Origin: Lineus longissimus
Lineage: Eukaryota; Nemertea; Pilidiophora; Heteronemertea; Lineidae
Assembly: GCF_910592395.1 (NCBI RefSeq)
Contig: NC_088320.1
Coordinates: 12,462,501 to 12,522,500, forward strand
Length of the DNA: 60,000 bases
Direction: 5' to 3'
This document shows, piece by piece, positions 48,888 to 60,000 of the stretch. Under the pieces are notes generated by a model. It was not told the DNA's origin and searched no databases. It worked only from the letters and a program-made list of their open reading frames with translations. Within the stretch, counting starts at the first letter, position 1; the number at the start of each line of letters is the position of its first letter. Position numbers and translations under genes: made by a program.

Positions 48888-49065
48888 AGGCCGGTGTAGA
48901 AGTTTAAAATGTCCTAGGATAGAATGCCCGGGAAACAAAGGATTATATCATGCGCTTCGATCTCTGAGCTATTGACGGTCAGGGTCTCTATAGAACAATA
49001 TTGCAGAATACAATAGGGCCGGACACTTTTTCCAGGGGGGCATTTGTTACTGTTACACCGGCCAA
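48888..49065. mobile_element. About 175-bp MITE, copy 2 (inverted relative to copy 1)
   Basis: Reverse-complement match to 29757-29935, including GACGGTCA and GAATACAATAGGGCCGGACA. Target duplications were not resolved. Confidence 0.6.
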
Positions 49066-49543
49066 CAGCGTCCGCAGTGTACCAAATTCCTGCATGAGTC
49101 ATTACTATGGAATTCTACTGTTCATGTTCAAACTCTGGGCACAAGTTGATCAGTGAGTGATGAATGGATCGATCACATTGAGCAGAAATGATGCATGTCG
49201 ACTAACACTGCGCTTTTGAGGCAGAATATATACAATGAAATAGCTTGATTGATTCCCGATCAACCCAAAGTGTATCGGCACTTCCTGTTGCCATAATATT
49301 GTGAGAGAACAGGTCAAGTCCTATTTACACTGTGTACAAATATTCCATGTCTCGTGAATGAACGTAGTTAGCTAGAAATGCATTCAACGTATACGAAGGC
49401 CCAGAATGCTTATTCAAAATTCAAAATTTGAAACTCCCACCAAATTTATCTAGTCTCTACAATATATGACCACGGCGTGCATTAGCTGCGTATTGTGTAC
49501 ACAATTCAGGGGCGGTGGTGTCAGCGGAAAGATAGTCCATCGA

Positions 49544-50925
49544 ATCATAGAGACCTTCCCAAATACCTGTGAGGAATTCTAGTCCTAAATCCATGCCAGT
49601 TATTCCAGATTACAAATCCTGGCTTCTCAAATCCGGGCCCTGTCACCGTGAGTGTATACCTATCCTTACAATTTGAAAGATGTCAAGTGAGTAGGAGTAA
49701 CAGGTTGAAGTTGAAGACGAGTGTCATTAGAATTTTGCAGATATTGCAGTGACGAAGCAGAATTCCCAAGCATTCACGACAGCTTTGTGCTAAACAACCC
49801 GACGCACATCCAGAATAAGCCCTGCCGGGCATGGCTACAAATACTAAACCTTGCCCGAACCAACACCCATTTCAGTGTTTGGACTCCAAGCGTAGTGCGG
49901 TAGCATCTTTTCAAAAGGTAAGTGTATTCTGCCAAAAATTCTCTCATTGCCATCAGCAGAGGGTAACAACGTAGGAAGGAGGTTCTCCCTGACCAAGGTG
50001 TCACCATAAAGCTATTTTTCCATACTGGTCCTTTTTTTTATTCTTCATTCGACATGTTATTTTGTACGTCAAAAAGAGGTGGTTTTGTCCTTTTTTCATC
50101 TTATCCATGCTCTATGCTTTATACCACGCTCTACGATGCATGAAAAGCCAATCACCAGGGCAAGCAGAGAAGGCATGACTGCTTTGGAGAATGGTTGAGG
50201 TATGATAGCCGGTTTGACAAAACATTAGAGAGCAGTTAGAAACACGAGCCATCATTTGGGAGGACTATAGAACTGCATGTTCGCGCATTCGAAGTTCTTC
50301 AGCTTCTCGGAATTCATCATGTGACTTTATATTGGTTGATCAGGCGTAAACACACCACAGACTGCTAAGGATCCCCTGTTTATTGTGGCGATGAAAGCAA
50401 ACTGGTTTAGTATACGTGTGAATTTCAACGTTTTGAGATTTTGGATTTGTTTTAGAGCAGTACAGTGTGGCGTAAATTGAAAAAGCATTGCATGCGTTGT
50501 CGTTTTCTGTCCGTTCGGTTTGTTTAAGGGGGCGCAAAAAGACGATGCCAAGAGTCATTTGCATTCATTGAGGTTTCCACTACATGAAATTACGATTGCG
50601 GCAACGCACGCAATTCATACGGCTTTGTTATTTTACGCTCCACTGCTCGCCCAAACACCCAGACAAACGATTCAAGCAAATTCGCGTTCGGCGACAATAT
50701 ATATATATCTAACTCCTACACCTTTATATGGTAGGTAACCACTGAATGAAATTGCGAGAACGCACGTGCCCGCCTTTGCTCTATCATGCTTCAGTTCACC
50801 GAAACCGAACCATCAAAAGCTTTTGCTTTGCGCCATTGGAAGTGGATAAATGCGATTCCGACATCGCAAGTGGCAGTGCACCATATACAGTGCAGAAATA
50901 GTTATTGTATTGGCATTTTTCGCAA
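49544..50925. repeat. Large inverted duplication, left arm
   Basis: This arm matches the reverse complement of 57235-59041 in many blocks. For example GAGGAATTCTAGTCCTA is at 49571 and its reverse complement is at 58997. Also shared are TGTTACCCTCTGCTGAT-type text and the AGCAAAAGCTTTTGCT palindrome. The right arm has an extra segment of about 450 bp. A piece with TTTGCTCTAT.ATGCTTCA is repeated again at about 51003. Confidence 0.75.
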
Positions 50926-51628
50926 CATCGCGTATGTTGGCATTCTTTCAGTTAAAACCCACCTCATCCCTGGACTTCGACAGATACATGAAAATAAAAA
51001 CTCCTTTGCTCTATTATGCTTCACTTCACCCAAACCGAACCAGCACTTCAGATTATATTGGATGGAGAAATAATAGAAATTGCCAAGTGATGCACGCGGC
51101 ATAGAAGTTAAGATAAAACCTTTCAGTTAATGCATGTATGTTCATTGGAAAATTGTATATAAATTGTATAAAAAATGTATTTTAGGGAGATATTCTATAA
51201 ATCGAGTATTTTAAATCGGAAGAATAGTCGAAATATGATTATGGAAGTTTTTTAAGTAACTTACCTTGAAATGACAAGATCGGTAAATTGAAATAAGATT
51301 GGAAATTGGTAGTCTTCGTTGTGATCTTGTCGGCTGAAAGTTCCCTGGGTATCTGCATGCTCTCGGGAGAACTGGTTTTATAACACGAATATCAGGTAGC
51401 AGGGCGGCAGAAGATTTATGACGGTTCCTTCCATTGACAGGTCACCTGAGCTAGTACAATTTAAAAACCAGAGTCAGGCTACTAGACATGACTCCTTTCG
51501 TGAGCATGTCAGCCCTGGCTTATTTTTTGAGGAACTTTCGTGTTTTGTAGCCGAGCCCGAGTAGGAAATAGTTCAAAATACTCAATAGTAAATAAACTGA
51601 ATACAATACTTCTTCTTCATCATCATCA

Positions 51629-51765
51629 TCATGTCCCGCAGCCATGCGGCCATTGGGGCGACAATAAGCTGTTAAAGATGCGACACCACGCGGTTCTGTC
51701 CTCGGCGAGGGGTCTTTCATTCCAGTGCGTCACGTTATCCACCCGCTCTTTGGAAGGCCGCGATG
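51629..51765 (-). pseudogene. LINE C-terminal remnant
   Basis: The - strand frame reads RVDNVTHWNERPLAEDRTAW, then CRIFNSLLSPQWPHGCGT and stop, followed by a (ATG)n-like tail. The W.xRPLAxDRxxWR pattern is the usual C-terminus of Jockey/RTE-type reverse-transcriptase proteins. Everything upstream is missing. Confidence 0.5.
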
Positions 51766-51769
51766 GCGG

Positions 51770-53805
51770 CTATCTCTACTGAGCCCTGCAAGATGGCATA
51801 TGCTAGTGTTCCCTTGGCTCTCGTGGCATATGGACGAACCGCCTCAGCTTACATACTTATACAGGCGAAAATGACAATAATTTAAGACAACTCTCGTTCG
51901 GGAACGAATGCAATTCTTCTGTATTGGGATATGCCGACTGTTCTAGTCAGGCCTAAGCCAAGTGGAGCTCAGGCATGAAACATCTCTGTGTTTCCCGTAT
52001 TTCAGTGTTAACCTTTTTGTTCCCCTATTCACGACAACCATTCGATGTCTGATATATCATAGGGGAAATTTTCACTCACAGAAACACAGAAATTATACCG
52101 AGTTTGGTCTCGAGAAGTAGGAAACAAGAAATAATGACCTGAGAATCTTCTTTTGAATAAAACCAGTTACTGCGTCTCCAGTATCCCTTGCCACTCCACG
52201 TCAAGAGAACAAAATTAGGACGAGATCATAAAATGTGGACTGAACAGTCGAACTTCGGTTCTATTGGACTGAAGAACGTTTTCGCAGCCTGGTAAAACAC
52301 GAGCCTCCTTGCGAGATCTCATGACGAGGCAACAATCCAACCTTCTATGAGGAATTGGCGCAGGCGCATATAATGACCTGGGACGAGGCTGTATATTGTT
52401 AACCATGATAAAAAGAAGAAGAGGACATGACCATGGACTAACACACAGAACACTTTATTGCTCCAAAGATGTCTTCATTCGTACAGACAAATGATATCAA
52501 TAGTTTGATAATATATGGAACCCTGTACGCAGATGGATTGGAGAACACAACTACTTTCCCGGTGCACAGGTCCAAAAAACACAATCTCCTCCGGGTCCAC
52601 CATTTGACTTATCGCAGTCGCTATGTTTACTGCAGGCATAACGCTTGCGGACTTTCAGGAACTCTTTGCTGAAAAAGGTAAAATCAACGTTTTAGTCACA
52701 GGCTTCCCCAAGCGGTAGTATGTAAATGTTAAAACGAGCCAAATGAAACAAGCCAATCTTGACTAAACGAACCACATACACATTCTAAATATAAAATTAA
52801 AGATTACGTTTCGATGTAATATGATTGCAAAGCGTTAGGTTGATAATTGCATGAAATGAAACTTAGATCCTCGAAAGTTCATAGTTTGCTAAAAGAAAAA
52901 GTGGAAAAGTAAGTTGTATGTAGCCCTTTCAAGTTTATTGTTGGTTAGATAAAAAAGAAAACCTGTAGGGGCGATTGTATTTTTAGCTCCAAAGGAACAT
53001 TTCTATAGACACACATTAAAGGCATTACACGCATTACCTGACATCAGGGAGTTGTGGTCATTCAGTGTTGTTCGTATAAGTCTTATTATGTTGAATGATC
53101 CAAAAAAGAAATGAGTAGTTTGGTGTGATAATCCGATGTGGTATTTGCGAGATAATCACCGACGAATTAGGGTCTTTGACAGTAATAGCTAAATGATAAT
53201 GTGATTGACAGCTATTTTGCCGTTTTGTTGCCTAATGCACCACCCGAGCAACAAATATCATGAACCATTTGTTGATACTGCGGTTTTATTTCACATGTGT
53301 ATAAAAAGGTCGTGGCATTCGGTGGTTTTAAGATGTTGTCTGTTCAGAGGCTGCAGTAGTGACAGACTGACGTTTTTACTGGTAATTTCTGCAGCACAGC
53401 GCTACTAATACAAAACGCTATGTCGACGCGCCAGTCTATCACCGCCTTGCCAACGTGAAGCGCGGAAAAAAGTGTACAATATACTGACGCGAGGAATCGG
53501 TCTCCCATCGCCTGTCCTACATATGAACTTTGCTAAACTCGAATCACACTGAATAGCGACCGTCAACGGTGTGATATGGACCCACTCATGCCATGCATTG
53601 CGACCAAATATCAATTTTTGTTTTTCAATAACACTCTTTATCAGGTTAATGTTTATTTCTTAATGTTTATTTGGAATCATCAAAGGCCAACACGTTAAGT
53701 AACCGCATCGATTGTCATCAACATAATTATGAACAACATATGAGAAGAGCCCGCCCAGGAAGGACACTCAATAAATGAATTGCTTATAATATTATACTAT
53801 TAGAG
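51770..53805. other. Spacer of the inverted duplication without confident features
   Basis: Unique-looking sequence. Short ORFs here lack family motifs and convincing splice borders. Confidence 0.3.
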
Positions 53806-53809
53806 GATT

Positions 53810-55222
53810 TATATAGCGCTCGGCTATGCAAGGTATATTATCGAGCGCCCCCCCCCCCCCTAAAAATGACGCTTAAGGAGTGATTTGAACTGGCCGATGT
53901 TTCCTGCCAACCTAATACTCCTGGGAAGATTGTTCCAAAGCTTGGGGGCAGCCGAGCAAAAAGCCCGGTCCCCAAAAGTTACGCAACGCGTAACCGGCAC
54001 CACAAGCAAAAGCTCAGAGTCAGCACGCAATCTATGATGAGACAATGGTTGCCTGACCTTGAGACAAAAAGCCCGGTCCCCAAAAGTTACGCAACGCGTA
54101 ACCGGCACCACAAGCAATAGCTCAGAGTCACCACGCAATCAATGATGAGACAATGGTTGCCTGACCTTGACTATATCAACCAGGTACTGAGGAGCATTAC
54201 CCTGGAGGGCCTTAAACATTAGAAGTTAGACCTTGAAAATTATCCTGTACTTAACAGGTAGCCAGTGTAGATGTACAAGTACCGGAGTGATATGGTCAAA
54301 GTGAGGCACAAGACATACAACCCATGCAGCAGAATTCAAAACCTTCTGCATCCGACTACACTGCTTGTCAGTAATGCCATATAGAACAGCATTACAGTAG
54401 TCGAGATGGGCAGTTGCGAAAGCATGAACAAGAATATTGGTGGTGTCCTCAGTAAGAAATTTCCGAATTTGTCTGATGTTATAAAATCCGCGAAAGGCCT
54501 TTGAGCACACTTTGCGTACGTGGGGTTCCATATTCATATTAGAATCAAACCATACGCCGAGATTTCTCACACATTTGACAGGGCTCACATCAGTCACACC
54601 AACTTTAATTGAGTCAATGTTTACTTTGAGCAATTGTTGGCAACCAATTGTGGGAACCAATGATGATAAATTCAGTTTTCACATCGTTAATCAACAGCTG
54701 GTTGGTGATAAGCCAAGCCCTTACATCACGAACGCAGTTCTCAGCCTCCTTCACCGCATCGCATTCAACAGAAGTCGGAAGTGGGCGAAAAGACAGATAT
54801 AACTGATTATCATCAGAATATCCATGAGCGTCAGGTAGATGTCGGGATATCACGTGATAGAGGCGCGAAACGTAGAACAAGAATGAAATTGGCCCTAGGC
54901 AGCTGCCCTGAGGAACACCACATTTGAGGACAAATTTAGTTGAGACTGAGTCATTAATAACAATCCGCTGATTCCGACTGTTGAGATACGACTCCAGCCA
55001 TTTGAGGCAAGATCCAGATATTCCGAAATCCATGTTCATGGTTTCAAGGAGAACAGTGGTATCAACAGTATCAAAAGCCACACTAAGGTCAAGCATCACA
55101 AGCAAACACACTTCTTGCTTATTCATCCTCATCAGAATGTCACTCTGCACTTTAACTAACGCTGTCTCAGTTGCTTGTGGTGCACGTAGATATTTTTTTT
55201 TACAAAATATAGGCAACGGCAA
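53810..55222 (-). pseudogene. Non-LTR retrotransposon, reverse transcriptase with frameshift, stop and duplication
   Basis: From 55222 the - strand reads ATETALVKVQSDIL, LLVMLDLSVAFDTVD (motif A), GVPQGSCLGPISFLFY (motif B) and HGYSDDNQLY (motif C, Asp-Asp kept). The frame shifts near 54640 and continues as RNLGVWFDSNMNMEPHV...CNAVLYGI to a stop at 54226, then the same frame goes on to SAAPKLWNNLPRSIRL and FKSLLKRHF at 53860. A 108-bp in-frame tandem duplication (53958-54065 and the next 108 bp) repeats 36 residues. The 3' tail has GAGCGCTATATAAAT-like sequence (about 53810). The 5' half is missing. It is inactive and of CR1/L2 type. Confidence 0.8.
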
Positions 55223-55906
55223 AACTTATCCGCCACCTATGTTTCATTGTGGATCTGACAACTATCATAAATATTGAGCCCGCTGATCATAATGGTCGGA
55301 CTTATCCCGCCCCCTGCAAACCAACATGACAATAACCGTTTAATAAATTATACTGTCGAAAGGTATCGAAAAACTTACGAAAGGTCACGGAATTCAAGAA
55401 CTCGAGACTCTACGAGAGGGATCGCCACTGGGCGTGTAATCCTATTAAGCGTCCCTGCACTTTACGAGTGTTTTACGAGAGATTTCGTGACCGATGCAGA
55501 TTTCGAGAGTTTTCCGAGAGAATAACGAGAGTTGGTGTTCGTAGTAATAGTTCCCGATCTCGAAATAGCGGCCGAGATACAGCGCTTTTTTCACGGAGAC
55601 CGACTCGAGATCGGGGAATATTTCACGAAAACTGATGACGTCATAGGCAGGAATGGGTTCTTTTTTTGGTGATTTTTTCGGCGGTACCGGATAGCGAAAA
55701 TTCCTTATTAGCGTGGATAAGAGGAGGCGAGGTCCATATATACGCATATATACATATATAATACGCACTTGCGTATATATATATATATATCAAGGATGCA
55801 TTGATCAAGCTGTAACAGTCATGACTACCGTAGTTTGATTGGTAGCAGGGGGGGGGGGGCAAATAGCTAATACTGGTTCAAGGTAGGAGGAACCTTCGTG
55901 GACAGA
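55223..55906. other. Spacer with an AT-rich palindromic microsatellite and a poly-G tract
   Basis: Contains a (TA)n/(ATAC)n stretch at about 55735-55790 with imperfect palindromes and a 12-base G run at 55848. Two short repeats with TACGAGAG/TTCGAGAG words lie near 55370-55540. No gene was seen. Confidence 0.4.
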
Positions 55907-56829
55907 TTACGGAGGATGCTGTTTGAAATCTCTTTGTGTATGACCAAAAGCCATTTTCACTCTGACGCCACCAATAGAACAAGCGAGAGAGAGGAACCCA
56001 AAGGCTGTGTAACCTACCCTTTTTCCAGATCCATTTCTTCATTCAATCCTTCCTCGACATTATCTCCTGCATGTGCTAGATAGACGGGATATGATAATTC
56101 AGGTGTTCGGTAAGGGATGTAAATTTGGGGTAAGGTAATTGCGATTGCGACCGGGCATACACTGCTTTGTCATTTTGCGCCGCACTGCACCGAGGCAATG
56201 CGAAAAATCGAATGAGTTGTGAAATACATGGGAGCTGAATCGCGTCACCAAATGTATTTAGACTTGGTCCCATGAATTTCAACACGCATGCGGTTTTTGC
56301 ATTGTTTGAATACAGTGTCAGCTGAAAAAGCCCTGTGAAATAACAAATGCACTGTCGCATGCCTTGTCACAATCGCATGCCAAGTAATTTATCAAACCTA
56401 TACCCCGCCCAAAAGCACTGTCTCTCGCCTCCCGGTAAATAAAGTCAGCGCGCAATTTCGGTCCACCTTTCGACGAGCCTGAGCCGATATTGGAGGAAGA
56501 ATTCGCCCCGAGCAGGCTAGGGGGCATTATTAGAAAAACCCCTGATCTCCGCAGGATAAGGCAGTTATGATGTTGGGCTCTAAGATCACAAAGATTAAAA
56601 TATGTACTCTTTCATGAAATTGATATCATGATGAAGAAAATTATCTCAAACCCAGCGATTCAGTAGCCGTTTTACCCGCAGGCGTGAGATCTTTTTGTCG
56701 CACATATAGCAGCGATTATAATCATAGGTACAACGATTAAATCGCTCATTGCGGGGCGTTCTATGTATACCTACCAAGGACCAAGGAGAAGATTACCACC
56801 AGAACGAACAGGACACAAATGGTCTTCAT
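55907..56829 (-). CDS. Candidate small secreted peptide precursor
   Basis: Exon 1 (56829-56775) starts ATG and encodes MKTICVLFVLVVIFSLVL, a textbook signal peptide, before a phase-1 GTAGGT donor. A second exon in phase (56075-56018, CTATCTAG acceptor, GTAGGT donor) continues AHAGDNVEEGLNEEMDLEKG. An AHA cleavage motif lies at the junction, followed by an acidic segment like a propeptide. A third piece (55961-55907) would end the protein at 55 residues, but its intron is only 56 nt. An alternative second exon at 56516-56398 gives a different 57-residue product. The architecture recalls antimicrobial or neuropeptide precursors. I recognise no family. Exon 1 is convincing; later exons are tentative. 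Confidence 0.45.
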
Positions 56830-57234
56830 CTTTTCAGTCAGAAATCTTTGCTAGAGAGACGTAACTTCCTGGAATGTAGCAAAAAGAGGAAACTGAGATT
56901 TTTGAGCTTCTTGCAGGCCAACACTCGACACTAACAACCGAATGTGTGCGAGGGTAGGATGATACGAATGAGTCTGGTTTTTCGTTGATGTCTATAACAA
57001 GGTATCTCCCTTCTTTAACTGTCGACACAATGTACCAGTATACACCATAGGCACGTAATTATAAGAGCTCAATAACTCCCCCGCCCCTCGACTGAAAAAC
57101 ACACCCTCAATGACAGCACACATAAAACTGTACGAGTGTTGACACTGTTGTCAGTTGGGCTGGAGCCTTTATCGTCATATACCTGTCGATGTCCAGAGAT
57201 AAGGTAGGTGTTACAAAATATACCAATGAAATAA

Positions 57235-59041
57235 CTATTTCTGAATTGTATATGGTGCATTGCCACTTGCGATGTCGCAAAGCAAAAGCTTTTGCTGGTC
57301 TCGGTTTGGGTGCATAGAAGCATGATAGAGCAAAGGCGTGAACGTGCGTTCTCGCAATCGTATTCAGTGGTAAACTACCATATCAGGGTGTAGGTTAAGG
57401 TCGGTCCCCGCCGAACGCGAGTTTGCTTGAATCGCAGAACAAACTCGTTTGTCTGGGTGTATTGGCGAGCGGTGGGGTGTAAAATAGCATGAATTGCGTG
57501 CGTTATTGCAATCGTAATAACATGTGGTGGAAATCTCAATGAATGCAAATGCCTCTGGGCTTGGTCATTCTACGCCCCCTGCAAAAAAAACGAACGAACA
57601 AAAGCTCTTGCGCGGATTACGACAAAGAATGGAACGCTTTTTCATTTCACGCCATACTGCACTGCCCTAAAACAAATCCAAAATCTCAATACGTAAAAAT
57701 TAATACATGTATACTAGACCAGTTTGCTTCAATCGCCGTAGCAAACAGGAGATCTTAAGCAGTATGTGGTGTGTTTACGAGCGATCAACGAATATAGAGT
57801 CACATGAAGAATTCCGCAAAGCTGAAGAACTTCGAGTGCGCGAACATGAAACTCTATAGTCCTCCCAAAGGATGGATGGTGTTTCGAGCTATTCTCGAAG
57901 GTTTGGTTAAACCAGCGATCATACCTCAACCATTCTCCAAAACAGACATACCTTCTCTCCTTGCCTTTGTGATTGACTTTTCACGCATCGTAGAGTGTGG
58001 CAAAAAAGTGACCAAAAAATAGGAAGAACAAAGACACCTCTTTTCGACGTATAAAACAACATGTCGAATGAGGAATGGAAAGAGCACACATATGGAAAAG
58101 AAGATGTCTGTGGCGTCCATAGTAACAGTAGGTTAACACTGATTGGACAAGGCGTGAGGCGGTGGGTTTTTTTGCTTTTACGCTGCACCCCAATGACTTG
58201 CACGAAAACAACCCTAAAATCGCATGCGTTGTGAATTTCATCTGAAACAGCGTCAAATATCATTCACCGATGTCAGGAGGCAATAACTGAGGATTAAGAT
58301 TATTTTGATATATATAGGGCCCCGGTATATAGAGCCTATATGTAGGTAGTATTAGCAAGGTCGCAATCAGTAACCTCTCCAAAGGTAACGGGTATGAACT
58401 CAAATGGAGGCGGTTAAATGCTGATTTTGTGCCTAACATAATCGCATTCTTGACTGTTTGCGCCACAATCACGGCATTGTGGATGTGATGATTTTTAAAC
58501 CAATTCAGCAATGTAAACCGATTTTGAAGTGGGCGGCCAACCACACCACGACGTACACGTTTGTTAACTTTTTAAGAGAAATGGCTTTATGGCGACAACT
58601 TGGTCAGGGAGAACCACCCTCCTACGTTGTTACCCTCTGCTGATGTCAATGAGATAATATTTGGCAGAATTCACTTACCTTTTGAAAAAATGCTACTGCA
58701 CTACGCTTGGAGTCCAACGACTGAAATGGTTGTTGGTTCGGGCAAGGTTTACTATTTGTAGCCAGGTCTATTAGGGCTTATTCTGGATGTGCGTCGGGTT
58801 ATTGAGCACAAAGCTCTCATGAATGCTTGGAAATTCTGCTTCGTCACTGCACTAGTTTCAAAATTCCATTGACACTCGACTTCAACTTTAACCTGTCACT
58901 CCTACTCACTTGATATTTTTCAAGTGGTAAGGATGGTATGCACTCTAGATGACAGGGCCCGGATTTGAGAAGCCAGGATTTGTATTCTGGATGAACTAGG
59001 ACTAGAATTCCTCACATGCATTTGTGATGGACTCTATGATT
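57235..59041. repeat. Large inverted duplication, right arm
   Basis: Reverse-complement counterpart of 49544-50925. It carries an additional segment of about 450 bp (about 58110-58580). It abuts duplication A copy 2 at 59041-59119, where a short match to 47085-47115 (AATAGCATAG.GCACGCCTC) also occurs. Confidence 0.75.
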
Positions 59042-59118
59042 TAGAATAGCATAGTGCACGCCTCTGGAATTTTAGGGATCCTAGGGTTCATTTCGTCAAC
59101 CGGGATTCTTGTCTGGTT

Positions 59119-59880
59119 TATTCAAGTTCGTAAGTCTTGCTTACTTCCTCTACCTTGAAAACTGTATCATTAATTTCCCCCAGGTTGTGCGGTTTGGACA
59201 TTGGCATGTTGGACAATTCTTCCTTCGTGAAAACACGATTATGCGTTTTTAATCTCTTAGGTCCAGAGGAGATTCACCAAATTAATAACAGGAATGAGGG
59301 ATCTTACGTATACAGTGAAAGGCTAGAGGCACTAGATCTCTTCAGCCTCAGGCATAGGTGAGAGGTGATTTGATAAGCTTGTTCGAAATATTACATGAAA
59401 CGGATTTGGCGAACCATCTGTGTGGCGGCGACGCATTACTCTCCGTATATAGGATCATGAATTTAAAGACAGACGACGCGTATCTGTACTCTGATATTTC
59501 CTTTAATTAATCATGCATTGCGTGAAAGATATTGTAAAATATCAGCAGCTTCAGGGTAGGGTTCATATCATTCAGCGGTTTCACAACGCAGCTAGACTCC
59601 CTGACCGGGGCAATCCATTGCGTCATCATATTTTGGTCTCCTTATGGACTGCCACAAATAGCGGGAATTCGTGCAACTGGACGATTAGCCAATGGACAAT
59701 GCGGCATCTCTCCCATGGTTTAGATGGTACACGCACGCACTGCGCTGTATCGTTAGTTGACGTACAATGTGAATAAACATCAAACAACACGATTAAATGC
59801 ACAAATATTTGTACTATAAAATCTCGGGTTACATCAGCTAACTGGGAATAAGACTACTTTATTTGTGCTAATGTAAAGCC
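59119..59880 (+). repeat. Segmental duplication A, copy 2
   Basis: Direct match to 47607-48730 with deletions, for example after GTGAAAACAC at 59236 and after CAATGGACA at 59699. The remaining 120 bp of the window show nothing recognisable. Confidence 0.7.
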
Positions 59881-60000
59881 ATAGAATTTAATTGACTCGT
59901 GGGTATCATCATCCTTTTTAATAGTAGCAGGAGTAACAACATCAGTAATAGATCTACTGGCAGTACTAGTATTAACATCATTCGGTCTAAAAGCTCCAGT

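Noticed and set aside
49721-49903. 60-codon + strand ORF with a following GTAAGTG
   Set aside because: The donor-like site is kept in the inverted copy, but the reading frame is not, so coding is unlikely.
56398-56516. Alternative second exon for the secreted-peptide gene
   Set aside because: It is in phase with a fair acceptor, but the product lacks a propeptide-like pattern and overlaps repeat-like GCGATTG words; kept only as an alternative.

Overview
The window looks like a transposon-rich nuclear genome of a marine invertebrate. Genes have short phase-consistent exons with GT/AG borders. Words such as TAGGCCTA and ACATGTACATG recur. DNA transposons of several superfamilies, their MITEs, truncated non-LTR elements and many satellites fill the space. 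The word usage and element mix fit an echinoderm or other deuterostome invertebrate best. That is an inference, because no diagnostic conserved host gene is present.

Region 1 (1-8.0 kb). A four-exon gene on the + strand (2149-5878) encodes an apparently intact 966-residue CMC/EnSpm (Tnp2-like) transposase. Divergent from it across 164 bp is a coiled-coil gene on the - strand (1984 leftward, running off the window) that I take to be the element's accessory gene. Convergent with it is a - strand gene (8000-6185) that joins an RFX-type winged-helix DNA-binding domain to a TKL-like protein kinase.

Region 2 (8-27 kb). Two - strand exons (18137-17654 and 10967-10821) splice in phase with each other and, in principle, with the RFX-kinase exons, so a single long host gene may run from above 18 kb to 6.2 kb. 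Its introns hold: a 6,229-bp element bounded by TTAA duplications, with about 750-bp inverted repeats and an intact three-exon 1,159-residue DDD transposase; a second element coding an intact 921-residue relative (23028-20030, -); a TA-flanked MITE; a 510-bp MITE with a perfect 9-bp target duplication; and an inverted-repeat pair at 9.3-10.2 kb.

Region 3 (27-42 kb). This part is mostly repeats: a 70-bp minisatellite, a 318-bp tandem duplication, a 525-bp MITE built of small palindromes, a tRNA-headed SINE in two copies, a 5'-truncated LINE, a 50-bp satellite, a GGGCCC-ended MITE and a Harbinger element with a truncated transposase.

Region 4 (42-60 kb). Three tandem units of about 1.2 kb each carry the same perfect hairpin. 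They are followed by decayed LINE and Harbinger pieces, a large inverted duplication (49.5-50.9 kb against 57.2-59.0 kb), a direct duplication (47.6-48.7 kb against 59.1-59.9 kb), a LINE reverse transcriptase with an in-frame 108-bp duplication, and a candidate small secreted-peptide gene (56829-55907, -).

The strongest biology is in the first 24 kb: three intact transposase genes of two architectures, regularly spaced arrays of probable transposase-binding sites in the element ends, and a host-like gene that fuses a DNA-binding domain to a kinase.
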